From Prevotella sp. UBA1104 (GTDB taxonomy: Bacteria; Bacteroidota; Bacteroidia; Bacteroidales; Bacteroidaceae), in the NCBI GenBank assembly GCA_002314055.1, contig DCBP01000016.1, forward strand, positions 360 through 28,039: a stretch of DNA of 27,680 nt, in the 5' to 3' direction. The notes below the pieces were generated by a model. It had not been told where the DNA came from. It saw only the letters and a list, made by a program, of their open reading frames with translations, and ran no database searches. This document shows positions 9,354 through 17,014 of the stretch, piece after piece (position 1 is the first letter of the stretch; each line of letters opens with the position of its first letter). The position numbers and the translations under genes were made by a program.

Positions 9354-9462
9354 AGATGCAGCTTATCTTATTTAAAGATAATGCAAATCGAGAGGAGAAC
9401 GAAATGAATTTATTCATTTCTTATCCCGAGATGCAGCTTATCTTATGAAAAGATAATGCAAA
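9354..9462. repeat. Pair of 34-bp palindromic repeats with central hairpin in the surA leader
   Basis: Two near-identical 34-bp units start AGATGCAGCTTATCTTA and end AAAGATAATGCAAA, at 9354-9387 and 9429-9462, with a 75-bp period. They differ only at two or three central bases. Each is itself palindromic (TTATCTT ... AAGATAA). Between them GAAATGAAT/ATTCATTTC (9401-9409, 9412-9420) forms a 9-bp stem with a 2-base loop. The block lies between the surA -7 box and the surA start, so it would be transcribed as leader RNA. It may be a dispersed intergenic element. Confidence 0.75.
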
Positions 9463-9489
9463 GATACGTACTTCTCATTGAACCACAAA
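9459..9489 (-). promoter_or_regulatory. surA promoter (TTTG-N19-TATCTTTG)
   Basis: On the minus strand TTTG (9486-9489) is followed after 19 bases by TATCTTTG (9459-9466). This is an excellent match to the Bacteroidetes -33/-7 promoter, about 150 bases upstream of the surA ATG. The -7 box overlaps the outer end of the second 34-bp repeat. Confidence 0.75.
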
Positions 9490-9543
9490 GTTTTTTTTAC
9501 TAATCTCTGTGAAAACGCCATCAAGTCAGCATCTCTTATATAG

Positions 9544-9579
9544 AAAAATCCCCAAATTAATGTTAACTTGGGGATTTTT
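9544..9579. terminator. Bidirectional terminator after the PPIase gene
   Basis: AAAAATCCCCAA (9544-9555) and TTGGGGATTTTT (9568-9579) form a 12-bp perfect stem with U-rich flanks on both strands. It follows the minus-strand PPIase stop at 9614 and separates that gene from the surA promoter. Confidence 0.9.
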
Positions 9580-9613
9580 GTCTTTTAGATAATAATTTGC
9601 TTTCCGTAGCCAA

Positions 9614-11122
9614 TTATTTTTTTCCATGTTTATTTACCGTTTCAAGGACCTTCTTATCTACTACGACAGGATACTTCTTGCGAAGTTCAGCCACCCATCG
9701 TTTCTCAAGAACATCTTGGTAATCAGCAGTAACAAGTCCCTTTACGTCGGTGTACTCCTCAGGACCTTTCTTCAGAATCCTTCCGTAAACGGCATCAATA
9801 GGATAATCTTTCAGAGGAGTTACAGTAGTATCTTTCTCAAAAACCATCTTGTCGATAAAGGCATTATCGCCCTTTTTAAAGATACCCTTCTCTACACGGA
9901 TACGGATTACAGAATCATTGTTGAACGTTGTACGCAATTTGTCTGCCCACTTGTCGAAGGCAAGTCCCTTAACACAATTCTTTACGGCATCGACATCTGC
10001 TGAATTCTTCACATGATATACCATTCCCTTGTATCGAGGTTCCGTCCATGCATACTTCTTCTTGTTTTTCTTGAAGAAAGCGGCAAGTCCTGCCTCGTCC
10101 TTTGCTGCCTTATCCCATACATTGCGGTTGCTTATTTCATAAAGCATCAGTCCGTCGTGGTATTCGCGGATAAGGTTTTTCAAATCTGAATCCTTTGCCG
10201 ACATCTCCTCGGCACGTGCATTGAGCACATCCTCGGTCTTAAGTTTACCGGCAGAAGCATCAACGACACGCTGAATACTGTCTCGTGCAACCTTCTCACG
10301 GATATTACGCATCTCGAGGAAGCGACGGATGTTAGTGCGCAGACTGTCATACGGATCGATTGGCTTGCGTTCCTTCATATATATAATATGGTATCCCACA
10401 GGAGAGAGAACAGGTTTCGACATCTGTCCCGGTTTCAGGGCATAAGCCGCTTTTTCAAACTCAGGCAGTGTCTGTCCCGGCGACATCCACGGCAGTTCTC
10501 CTCCATTACGTGCCGAACCTGGATCCTTGGAATATTTCTTTGCCATTTCGGCAAATGTCTTCTGGAATGCAACGGTATCAACAGGCATAGCCACCTTTCT
10601 GCCCTTTACCTTTTTATAGACAGGAGTGAGCTGGGCATTGAGAACATTATATATAGAGTCTGCTCTCAGTTCTGCTTCCTTCTTCTGAGCGTCTGTTGCA
10701 TCCTGTGCGAGATAAAGCAGAATGTGTGCCGGCTTTATCAAGCCCTTGTCTCCGATGCGTTCCTTAGTCTGCTCATAAACCTTTTTAGCTTCAGCCTCAA
10801 TATCCTTGTCTGCCACGAACGACGGACGAATCTGCTGGTCGCGGTAAGAGAGGAATTCTTTTTTGAACGAGCTCAAGGTGTCGATATGTGCATCGTAAGC
10901 GGCAGCAACCTTCAACTTGTAATTTATGAAGAGATCAACATACTCATCAACGGTTTTCTTGTCAATAACGCCCTCCGAGTTGTTCTTGTTATAAGAATAC
11001 TCAAACTCGGAGCGAGACACTGGCTGTCCGTTGATAGTCATTATCGTCGGGTCGTTCTGCTGAGCATTGGCTGTAGCTCCAAAAGCGAGGAGCAAAGCCA
11101 CAAATAGAGATTTGAATTTCAT
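9614..11122 (-). CDS. Parvulin-type periplasmic peptidyl-prolyl cis-trans isomerase
   Basis: This 502-residue protein has a signal peptide (about 1-20, ending ANA) and an N-terminal SurA/PpiD-like helical region (about 25-120, TINGQPVSRSEFEYSY). It has one recognisable parvulin domain at about 128-252, starting KPAHILLYLA and including YSKDPGSARNGGELPW and PVGYHIIYMKERKP. The domain carries a basic insertion near 165-180. The C-terminal 250 residues are helical with a diverged second PPIase-like part. It resembles the multi-PPIase clusters of Bacteroidetes, where surA-like genes lie side by side, and probably assists outer-membrane or secreted protein folding. No TAnnTTTG box is visible in the 108 bases before it, so some transcription may come through the guaB terminator. 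Confidence 0.85.
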   Translation of the reverse strand: MKFKSLFVALLLAFGATANAQQNDPTIMTINGQPVSRSEFEYSYNKNNSEGVIDKKTVDEYVDLFINYKLKVAAAYDAHIDTLSSFKKEFLSYRDQQIRPSFVADKDIEAEAKKVYEQTKERIGDKGLIKPAHILLYLAQDATDAQKKEAELRADSIYNVLNAQLTPVYKKVKGRKVAMPVDTVAFQKTFAEMAKKYSKDPGSARNGGELPWMSPGQTLPEFEKAAYALKPGQMSKPVLSPVGYHIIYMKERKPIDPYDSLRTNIRRFLEMRNIREKVARDSIQRVVDASAGKLKTEDVLNARAEEMSAKDSDLKNLIREYHDGLMLYEISNRNVWDKAAKDEAGLAAFFKKNKKKYAWTEPRYKGMVYHVKNSADVDAVKNCVKGLAFDKWADKLRTTFNNDSVIRIRVEKGIFKKGDNAFIDKMVFEKDTTVTPLKDYPIDAVYGRILKKGPEEYTDVKGLVTADYQDVLEKRWVAELRKKYPVVVDKKVLETVNKHGKK

Positions 11123-11149
11123 GTTCTTAGCTTTTTGTTGTTCTTAGAG

Positions 11150-11199
11150 AAAAATAATATCAAGGACACGCAGTATATGAATTGTGGGTCCCTGATATT
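11150..11199 (-). terminator. guaB terminator
   Basis: On the minus strand AATATCAGGGAC (11188-11199) pairs with GTCCTTGATATT (11156-11167) with one mismatch, followed by ATTTTTCTC. It lies just after the guaB stop at 11231. Confidence 0.75.
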
Positions 11200-11230
11200 A
11201 CCTTTTATTTTAATCTTTTTTTATTTCTTT

Positions 11231-12709
11231 TTATTCCGGACGAGAATAGTTCGGAGCCTCGCTTGTGATAGAGATATCATGCGGATGACTCTCGAGCACA
11301 CCGGCATTTGTTATGCGCACGAACTTGGCAGAATGCAAGTCCATGATGTTGTGTGCACCACAGTATCCCATACCAGAACGGAGTCCTCCAACAAGCTGGT
11401 AAACGACTTCCTGCAGAGTTCCCTTGTAAGGCACACGTCCTGCAATACCCTCCGGCACGAGTTTCTTGACATCCTTTGTACCAGCCTGGAAATAGCGGTC
11501 TTTCGAACCGTTCTCCATTGCCTCGAGCGAGCCCATTCCGCGATAGCTCTTGAACTTACGTCCGTTGAAGATGATAGTATCGCCAGGACTCTCCTCTGTT
11601 CCGGCAACAAGTGAACCAATCATTACAGAGTAACCTCCTGCGGCGAGAGCTTTCACAACATCGCCAGAATAACGCAGTCCGCCATCAGCAATCAATGGTA
11701 CTCCAGTACCCTCCAATGCGCTTGCCACATCGTATACGGCACTCAGCTGTGGAACACCCACGCCGGCAACGACACGTGTAGTACAGATTGAACCCGGTCC
11801 GATACCGACCTTAACGGCGTCTGCACCATTGTCAACGAGCATCTTTGCTGCAGCACCTGTAGCGACGTTACCTACAACGATATCAACATTAGGGAATGCC
11901 TTCTTTGCCTCAACGAGCTTCTCGATTACGTATTTCGAATGTCCGTGAGCTGTATCGATGACGATAGCATCGGCACCGGCATTCACAAGAGCCTGCATAC
12001 GGTCGAGTGTATCAACCGTAACACCTACTCCGGCAGCAACACGTAAGCGTCCCTTTTCGTCCTTGCAAGCCATTGGCTTGTCTTTTGCCTTTGTAATATC
12101 CTTATAAGTAATAAGACCAACGAGATGGTTCTCGGCATCAATCACCGGGAGTTTCTCAATCTTGTTCTCTTGCAGAATCTGTGCGGCAGCAGCAAGATCA
12201 GTCTTGATATGAGTTGTAACGAGATTCTCCGAAGTCATCACCTCGTCGATGTTTCTGTCGAGATTACGCTCAAAGCGCAAGTCACGATTAGTAACGATAC
12301 CTACGAGATGGTTCTCATCATCCACAACAGGGATTCCTCCAATATGGTATTCAGCCATCATATCGAGAGCCTCATGCACTTTAGAACCACGACGGATAGT
12401 TACAGGATCGTAAATCATACCGTTCTCGGCACGTTTAACGATAGCAACCTGTCTTGCCTGTTCCTCAATGCTCATGTTCTTGTGGATAACACCGATACCT
12501 CCTTCGCGAGCGATGGCTATAGCCATTGCCGACTCAGTCACGGTATCCATTGCTGCCGTAACAAACGGCACGTTCAACTCAATGTTACGCGAGAACTTGG
12601 TTTTCAACTCTACTGTTCGTGGCAGTACTTCAGAATAAGCTGGGATAAGGAGGACGTCGTCGAAAGTGAGACCGTCCATTACAATTCTATCTGCAACAAA
12701 TGATGACAT
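11231..12709 (-). CDS. guaB: Inosine-5'-monophosphate dehydrogenase
   Basis: GuaB oxidises IMP to XMP with NAD+, the committed step of guanine nucleotide synthesis in the cytoplasm. The 492-residue protein has the usual arrangement: TIM-barrel start (LTFDDVLLIPAYSEVLP, 14-30), two CBS domains inserted at about 97-210, then the barrel again. The catalytic loop GIGPGSICTTRVVAGVGVPQ places the nucleophile at C309. The flap RYFQAGTKDVKKLVPEG and a Y-R-G-M-G-S-L-E-A-M phosphate/IMP segment are present. Length is normal and nothing is missing. It has its own -7 box about 30 bases upstream and a terminator after the stop, so it is probably monocistronic. Confidence 0.98.
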   Translation of the reverse strand: MSSFVADRIVMDGLTFDDVLLIPAYSEVLPRTVELKTKFSRNIELNVPFVTAAMDTVTESAMAIAIAREGGIGVIHKNMSIEEQARQVAIVKRAENGMIYDPVTIRRGSKVHEALDMMAEYHIGGIPVVDDENHLVGIVTNRDLRFERNLDRNIDEVMTSENLVTTHIKTDLAAAAQILQENKIEKLPVIDAENHLVGLITYKDITKAKDKPMACKDEKGRLRVAAGVGVTVDTLDRMQALVNAGADAIVIDTAHGHSKYVIEKLVEAKKAFPNVDIVVGNVATGAAAKMLVDNGADAVKVGIGPGSICTTRVVAGVGVPQLSAVYDVASALEGTGVPLIADGGLRYSGDVVKALAAGGYSVMIGSLVAGTEESPGDTIIFNGRKFKSYRGMGSLEAMENGSKDRYFQAGTKDVKKLVPEGIAGRVPYKGTLQEVVYQLVGGLRSGMGYCGAHNIMDLHSAKFVRITNAGVLESHPHDISITSEAPNYSRPE

Positions 12710-12737
12710 AATTTGTATTTAAAAAATTTATTGCGTG

Positions 12738-12745
12738 CAAATTTA
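12738..12745 (-). promoter_or_regulatory. guaB -7 promoter box
   Basis: The minus strand reads TAAATTTG followed by C, matching TAnnTTTG, with its downstream end 28 bases before the guaB ATG. No clear TTTG -33 is seen. A 16-base palindrome (GTTAAAT/ATTTAAC, 12793-12808) lies about 50 bases further upstream and could be an operator, without other support. Confidence 0.55.
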
Positions 12746-12815
12746 CGCATAAAATATTATATACAGAACGCTTTCGCCGATATTTTTTTCGAGTTAAATG
12801 TATTTAACGCAGAAA

Positions 12816-12854
12816 CTCCGGCTTATACTTATATATAATAAGTTAAAACCGGAG
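12816..12854 (-). terminator. Possible weak terminator after the pectate lyase gene
   Basis: CTCCGG (12816-12821) and CCGGAG (12849-12854) enclose an inner ACTTAT/ATAAGT stem. The position after the pectate lyase stop (12905) is right, but there is no real U-tract on the minus strand (only TTTC), so termination is uncertain. Confidence 0.35.
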
Positions 12855-12904
12855 CTGAATCATTATTCATGCTTATTATCATTCATGTTGGCGGATGTTT
12901 CGCA

Positions 12905-14440
12905 TCAATCTCCAATCATTACTTTTTTTACAGATGCTTTTCCGTTGACATCAATAGTCTTCACAATGTTCATGCCATGAGAAGGTGCCGACAGTCTAAT
13001 GCCGTCGAGCGAGTAATACTCCACTATTGCGGCATCGGCAGCTACAGTAGAACTAATAGCCGTAGACACGTTTGTAACCTTGTTTCCGTTCTCGTCGTAG
13101 GTAGGAGCCGTAGAATAGTTCTTCACGGCATTTGCGTATTCATTGATATTCTCTGAAGGAATAGTATTAGTATAAGCCGTGTAGATTTCAATTTTGCCGG
13201 CACCGGCGTATTTCTCAAGTATCTGCGGAACATCCTCAGTCTTGTCGTGGTTGTTTATTTTATAGTTGGGGTCTGTTTGGGTTGGCAGCCAGTCTGTAGC
13301 CGTTACAGGATATGTGTTGCTGATTTTCGCTCCGTCGATATTAGTATATCCTGTCATAAGATTATTACAACCCTTGTATATTACATCGTAGCCATCAGCC
13401 TTGTTTATGTTGAGCGCTCCGCCGCGGTCGGAGCGTACCGGAGACTTTGTATTCTCAAAATAGCAAGCATCGAGATAGCCCACAGACTTCTCGCGCACGT
13501 CCCATCCGTCTTCACAGCCTTTCTGGTAATTGTTCATATAATGGAGATGTCCGCCGCGCTGCAGCGGCAGTCGTGAACCTTGAATGTTGTTAAGATAGTT
13601 GTGGTGATAAGAGATGGTTCGGCATCCATCGTAAACATCGCTGTTTCCCTTTCCGAAGAGACAAGCCTTGTCGTGGTCGTGGAAGAGATTATAGCTGAAG
13701 GTCATCCACTGCACGTTGTTCTTGCAGTCGAGCAGTCCGTCGTAGCGGTCTTTGTTTGCCTGGTCGCCATTGAAGAACTCGCAGTGGTCCACCCAGATAT
13801 GTCCGCCCCAGTCGCTCTTGGCGCTAACCTTGTCTGCCTGGATACCGATACAGTCAGGGTCGCCCACTTCAATCTGTTTTCCGTCTCTCCATGCCACGAT
13901 CTTGTTTTCTCCCGATTTCAACACCGGTACGCCCTTCATCGTGAAACGGCAGTTGCGGATAATGATATTGTCAACACACTGCATAACGAAAGTGATGTGC
14001 GAGAAGAGCGGTGCCTTTCCCGTTTCCGGATTCACTACACCTACAAGAGTTTTGTTAGGCGCGATGAGAACTCGCTCGCCGTATGTCGTCTCTACACCCT
14101 CGCTGCCGTCCTGCTTATCACACAGCTTTCCGGTATTTATACCGTCTACATAACATTTTATACCAGTCGTAATATCATGGTCAACCACAACGATATACGG
14201 GTCTTTAGCCTGCAGGTAAGCCTGAAGCTGCGAGAAATTCTTGGCGTAAACCACCTTACCCCCTGCACCGCCGGTAGTACCCTCGGCACGATAATAGTTA
14301 GTACCCGTTTTTCCTGTACATGCAGCAAAGCCGTCGATAGAGAAATCCCGTCCGTCCACTTGCTGCGCATCAACATGCAACATGCATACGCTCAGCATCA
14401 TAGCCGTAGCGAAAAGCGTTTTTGCCTTAATCATTTTCAT
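12905..14440 (-). CDS. Secreted pectate lyase, polysaccharide lyase family 1
   Basis: This 511-residue protein has a signal peptide (about 1-25, ending VDA) and a right-handed beta-helix of the PL1/Amb_all family, which cleaves polygalacturonate by beta-elimination using calcium. Family landmarks are WVDHCEFF (216-223), YDGLLDCK (233-240, acidic calcium ligands), SYNLFHDHDKACLFG and RLPLQR (R290-R295), the family R-x-P-x-x-R motif that includes the catalytic arginine. The end (about 465-511, EYYSLDGIRL then GMNIVKTI and KKVMI) looks like a T9SS-type sorting domain. It sits alone between recQ and guaB in a housekeeping region, flanked by a repeat-rich spacer, which suggests insertion there. 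The ATG at 14440 precedes a second start-like Met at residue 3. Confidence 0.88.
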   Translation of the reverse strand: MKMIKAKTLFATAMMLSVCMLHVDAQQVDGRDFSIDGFAACTGKTGTNYYRAEGTTGGAGGKVVYAKNFSQLQAYLQAKDPYIVVVDHDITTGIKCYVDGINTGKLCDKQDGSEGVETTYGERVLIAPNKTLVGVVNPETGKAPLFSHITFVMQCVDNIIIRNCRFTMKGVPVLKSGENKIVAWRDGKQIEVGDPDCIGIQADKVSAKSDWGGHIWVDHCEFFNGDQANKDRYDGLLDCKNNVQWMTFSYNLFHDHDKACLFGKGNSDVYDGCRTISYHHNYLNNIQGSRLPLQRGGHLHYMNNYQKGCEDGWDVREKSVGYLDACYFENTKSPVRSDRGGALNINKADGYDVIYKGCNNLMTGYTNIDGAKISNTYPVTATDWLPTQTDPNYKINNHDKTEDVPQILEKYAGAGKIEIYTAYTNTIPSENINEYANAVKNYSTAPTYDENGNKVTNVSTAISSTVAADAAIVEYYSLDGIRLSAPSHGMNIVKTIDVNGKASVKKVMIGD

Positions 14441-14539
14441 TTTAGTTATTATTTTTTAGTAGTTTTATATAGTAAAATTATGTTTCCTCTTTCATCCGTT
14501 GTCGTTGGAGCCTACTTGTTTCCCTCTTCAACACCTTCA

Positions 14540-14729
14540 ATATATTCTAAATTCATAATTCACGACCCCTCCGAAGGGAAATCATGAATCATGAATTTCC
14601 AAATATCTTAAATTCCAGTTCAGAACCCAGAACTCTAAATTCGTCAACTCTAAATTCGCCAACTCCAAATTGCAGCGAAGCGAGAACAACTCTAAATTCT
14701 AAACTCTAAACTCTAAACTCTTAATTCTA
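14540..14729. repeat. Degenerate short-period A/T-rich repeat tract abutting recQ
   Basis: The 286 bases between recQ and the pectate lyase gene hold no gene. Most of it is variants of AACTCTAAATTC (14631-14642, 14646-14657, 14661-14672, 14688-14699), ending in three exact heptamers TAAACTC (14700-14720) and then TTAATTC and TAATTCG. The tract runs into the recQ stop codon (14727-14729). A CCCT/AGGG mini-hairpin and a double ATCATGA lie at about 14566-14596. Confidence 0.75.
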
Positions 14730-16904
14730 ATTCGCCATTTCCGAGAAGAACTTGATGCGCACGAGTCTCACCTCGTCTTCAGAATAGTCTCCCCCGAGCT
14801 CATCCATAGCCGTATCGAGGTCATCCGTATCGCTCTCTCTGAAATACTCATAGATATCGTCCACATGGTCATCATCCATCACATCCTCAAGGAAATAATC
14901 GATATTAAGCTTCGTGCCGCTATATACTATAGCCTCAATCTCGGTAAGCAGATCCTCGAAATCGATATTCTGCGCCTCAGCAATATCGTCGAGTGGCATC
15001 TTGCGGTCAATGCTTTGGATAATCTTAACCTTCAGCATCGACTTCTTAGGCACTGTGCGAATTCTCAGATCTTCCGGCCGTTCGATGTCGTTTTCCTCAC
15101 AGTGGCGCTTGATAAGAGCGACAAACTCCTTACCATATCGGTGAGCCTTTCCTACTCCAACGCCCTGGATATTCATCAGTTCTTCGAGCGTTACGGGATA
15201 AACCGTAGCCATCTGTTCGAGCGACACGTCCTGGAAGATAACATACGGCGGAATGCCGAGCTTCTTGCTTGTAGCCTTCCTCAGGTCTTCGAGCATGCCA
15301 TAAAGCTGTGGGTCGAGAGCATTTGTAGGCTTATCATACGACTCTTCTTCCTCTTCCTCACTGAATTCAGTATCCTTCACGACCATAAACGTTGTCGGGT
15401 TCTTCAAATACTGCTTTGCTCCAGACGTCAGTTTCAGAACGCCGTAGTTCTCTACATCCTTCTTTATAAATCCTGCGATAATAGCCTGTCGGATAACAGG
15501 GTTCCATATCTTGATGTCGCATTTCTCCCCCTCGCCGAATTCGGCAAGCAAGTCGTGCTTATGCTCACGGATATCATCAGTGTCGCGTCCTTTCACGAAG
15601 TCCACCACATACTCCTGACGGAAGTCTTCCTTCAGTGCCTTTATTGCTCTCAACACGATGCCGAGTTCTTTCGTGGCATCGATTTTCTCTTTCGGATGCA
15701 GACAGTTGTCGCAGTTTCCGCAGTTGTCCTTAGGATATTCTTCGCCGAAATAATGGAGCAACATCTTGCGCCGGCAAACCGATGATTCGGCGTATGCTGC
15801 CGTTTCCTGCAGCAGTTGCCTACCGATGTCCTGTTCGGCAACAGGCTTTCCTTCCATGAATTTCTCCAGTTTGCGCAGGTCTTTTCGCGAATAGAAGGCA
15901 ATACACTTGCCCTCTCCTCCGTCGCGTCCGGCGCGTCCCGTTTCCTGGTAATAACCTTCCAAGCTCTTCGGAATGTCGTAATGTATAACAAACCTCACAT
16001 CTGGCTTGTCGATACCCATACCAAAGGCGATAGTCGCCACGATGACATCGATTTTCTCCATAAGGAAATCATCCTGTGTCTTTGATCGTGTTGCCGAGTC
16101 GAAACCGGCATGATAGGCGGCAGCCTTTATATTGTTTGCCTGTAACACGGCGGCGAGTTCTTCCACCTTTTTTCTCGACAGACAATATATGATGCCGCTC
16201 TTGCCACTGTTCTGGCGGATGAACTTCACGATATCCTTGTCGATATCCTTTGTCTTCTGGCGTACTTCATAATACAGGTTCGGCCTGTTGAATGAGCTTT
16301 TGAACTCCCTTGCCCCGGTGATGCCCAAGCTCTTCATTATATCCGTGCGCACCTTGTCGGTGGCGGTTGCCGTGAGGGCGATTACCGGAGCGTTGCCGAT
16401 TTGTGAGATTATCGGTCGGATGCGCCTGTATTCCGGTCGGAAGTCGTGTCCCCACTCCGATATACAATGCGCCTCATCGATAGCATAGAACGAGATTTTC
16501 ACTGTTTTCAGGAATTCCACATACTCCTCCTTCGTGAGCGATTCCGGTGCCACATAGAGCAGTTTTGTCAGTCCCGAGCGGATATCAGTCTTCACCTGGT
16601 CGATAGCTGCCTTGTTGAGCGACGAATTGAGATAATGCGCCACTCCAGTATGCTCACTCATGCCGTTGATTACATCCACCTGATTTTTCATCAGTGCAAT
16701 GAGCGGCGACACCACGATAGCGGTACCCTCCATAATCAGCGAGGGCAGCTGGTAGCACAGCGACTTTCCGCCACCGGTAGGCATCAGCACGAAAGTGTCG
16801 TTGCCGTTGAGCAGATTGCGGATTATCTCTTCCTGCTCTCCCTTGAAACTGCTGAAGCCGAAATAGTGCTTCAGTTTTTCCGTAAGATTAACATCGTTCG
16901 TCAT
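14727..16904 (-). CDS. recQ: ATP-dependent DNA helicase RecQ
   Basis: RecQ is a 3'-5' superfamily 2 helicase for recombination and repair at stalled forks. The 725-residue protein has helicase motif I MPTGGGKS (41-48), the DEAH box at 143-146 within AIDEAHCISEWGHDFRPEY, and motif VI ETGRAGRDG (about 321-329). The RQC zinc-site cysteines are C377, C395, C398 and C401 (CGNCDNC). A winged-helix part and an HRDC domain (about 530-603, NIQGVGVGKAHRYGKEF) follow. It is longer than E. coli RecQ by an extra C-terminal domain (about 613-725) that is strongly acidic (FLEDVMDDDHVDDIYEYF). It lies 110 bases after clpX with no clear terminator or promoter between, so it may be co-transcribed with clpPX. 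Confidence 0.96.
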   Translation of the reverse strand: MTNDVNLTEKLKHYFGFSSFKGEQEEIIRNLLNGNDTFVLMPTGGGKSLCYQLPSLIMEGTAIVVSPLIALMKNQVDVINGMSEHTGVAHYLNSSLNKAAIDQVKTDIRSGLTKLLYVAPESLTKEEYVEFLKTVKISFYAIDEAHCISEWGHDFRPEYRRIRPIISQIGNAPVIALTATATDKVRTDIMKSLGITGAREFKSSFNRPNLYYEVRQKTKDIDKDIVKFIRQNSGKSGIIYCLSRKKVEELAAVLQANNIKAAAYHAGFDSATRSKTQDDFLMEKIDVIVATIAFGMGIDKPDVRFVIHYDIPKSLEGYYQETGRAGRDGGEGKCIAFYSRKDLRKLEKFMEGKPVAEQDIGRQLLQETAAYAESSVCRRKMLLHYFGEEYPKDNCGNCDNCLHPKEKIDATKELGIVLRAIKALKEDFRQEYVVDFVKGRDTDDIREHKHDLLAEFGEGEKCDIKIWNPVIRQAIIAGFIKKDVENYGVLKLTSGAKQYLKNPTTFMVVKDTEFSEEEEEESYDKPTNALDPQLYGMLEDLRKATSKKLGIPPYVIFQDVSLEQMATVYPVTLEELMNIQGVGVGKAHRYGKEFVALIKRHCEENDIERPEDLRIRTVPKKSMLKVKIIQSIDRKMPLDDIAEAQNIDFEDLLTEIEAIVYSGTKLNIDYFLEDVMDDDHVDDIYEYFRESDTDDLDTAMDELGGDYSEDEVRLVRIKFFSEMAN

Positions 16905-16943
16905 AATATTACAAGCAGCTTACCATTATAGTGTTATGGCAAC

Positions 16944-16966
16944 GGGCAGGAGGCGGGCTCCTGCCC
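16944..16966. repeat. GC-rich REP-like palindrome between clpX and recQ
   Basis: GGGCAGGAG (16944-16952) and CTCCTGCCC (16958-16966) form a perfect 9-bp stem with a 5-base loop GCGGG, in an otherwise AT-rich 110-base spacer. There is no U-tract on either side, so it is not a canonical terminator. It resembles a repetitive extragenic palindrome. Confidence 0.7.
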
Positions 16967-17014
16967 TACCCTGTATTTTTCTGTGTGAATTTATTTATAC
17001 CTTGAGCTATGTCG

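Noticed and set aside
12793..12808. GTTAAAT/ATTTAAC palindrome upstream of guaB
   Set aside because: It is AT-rich and short, and such palindromes are expected by chance here; noted under the guaB promoter but not called an operator.
13580..14587. Long plus-strand ORF (335 codons) opposite the pectate lyase gene
   Set aside because: The opposite strand encodes a clear PL1 enzyme with signal peptide and catalytic motifs; this frame shows no domain and is a shadow.
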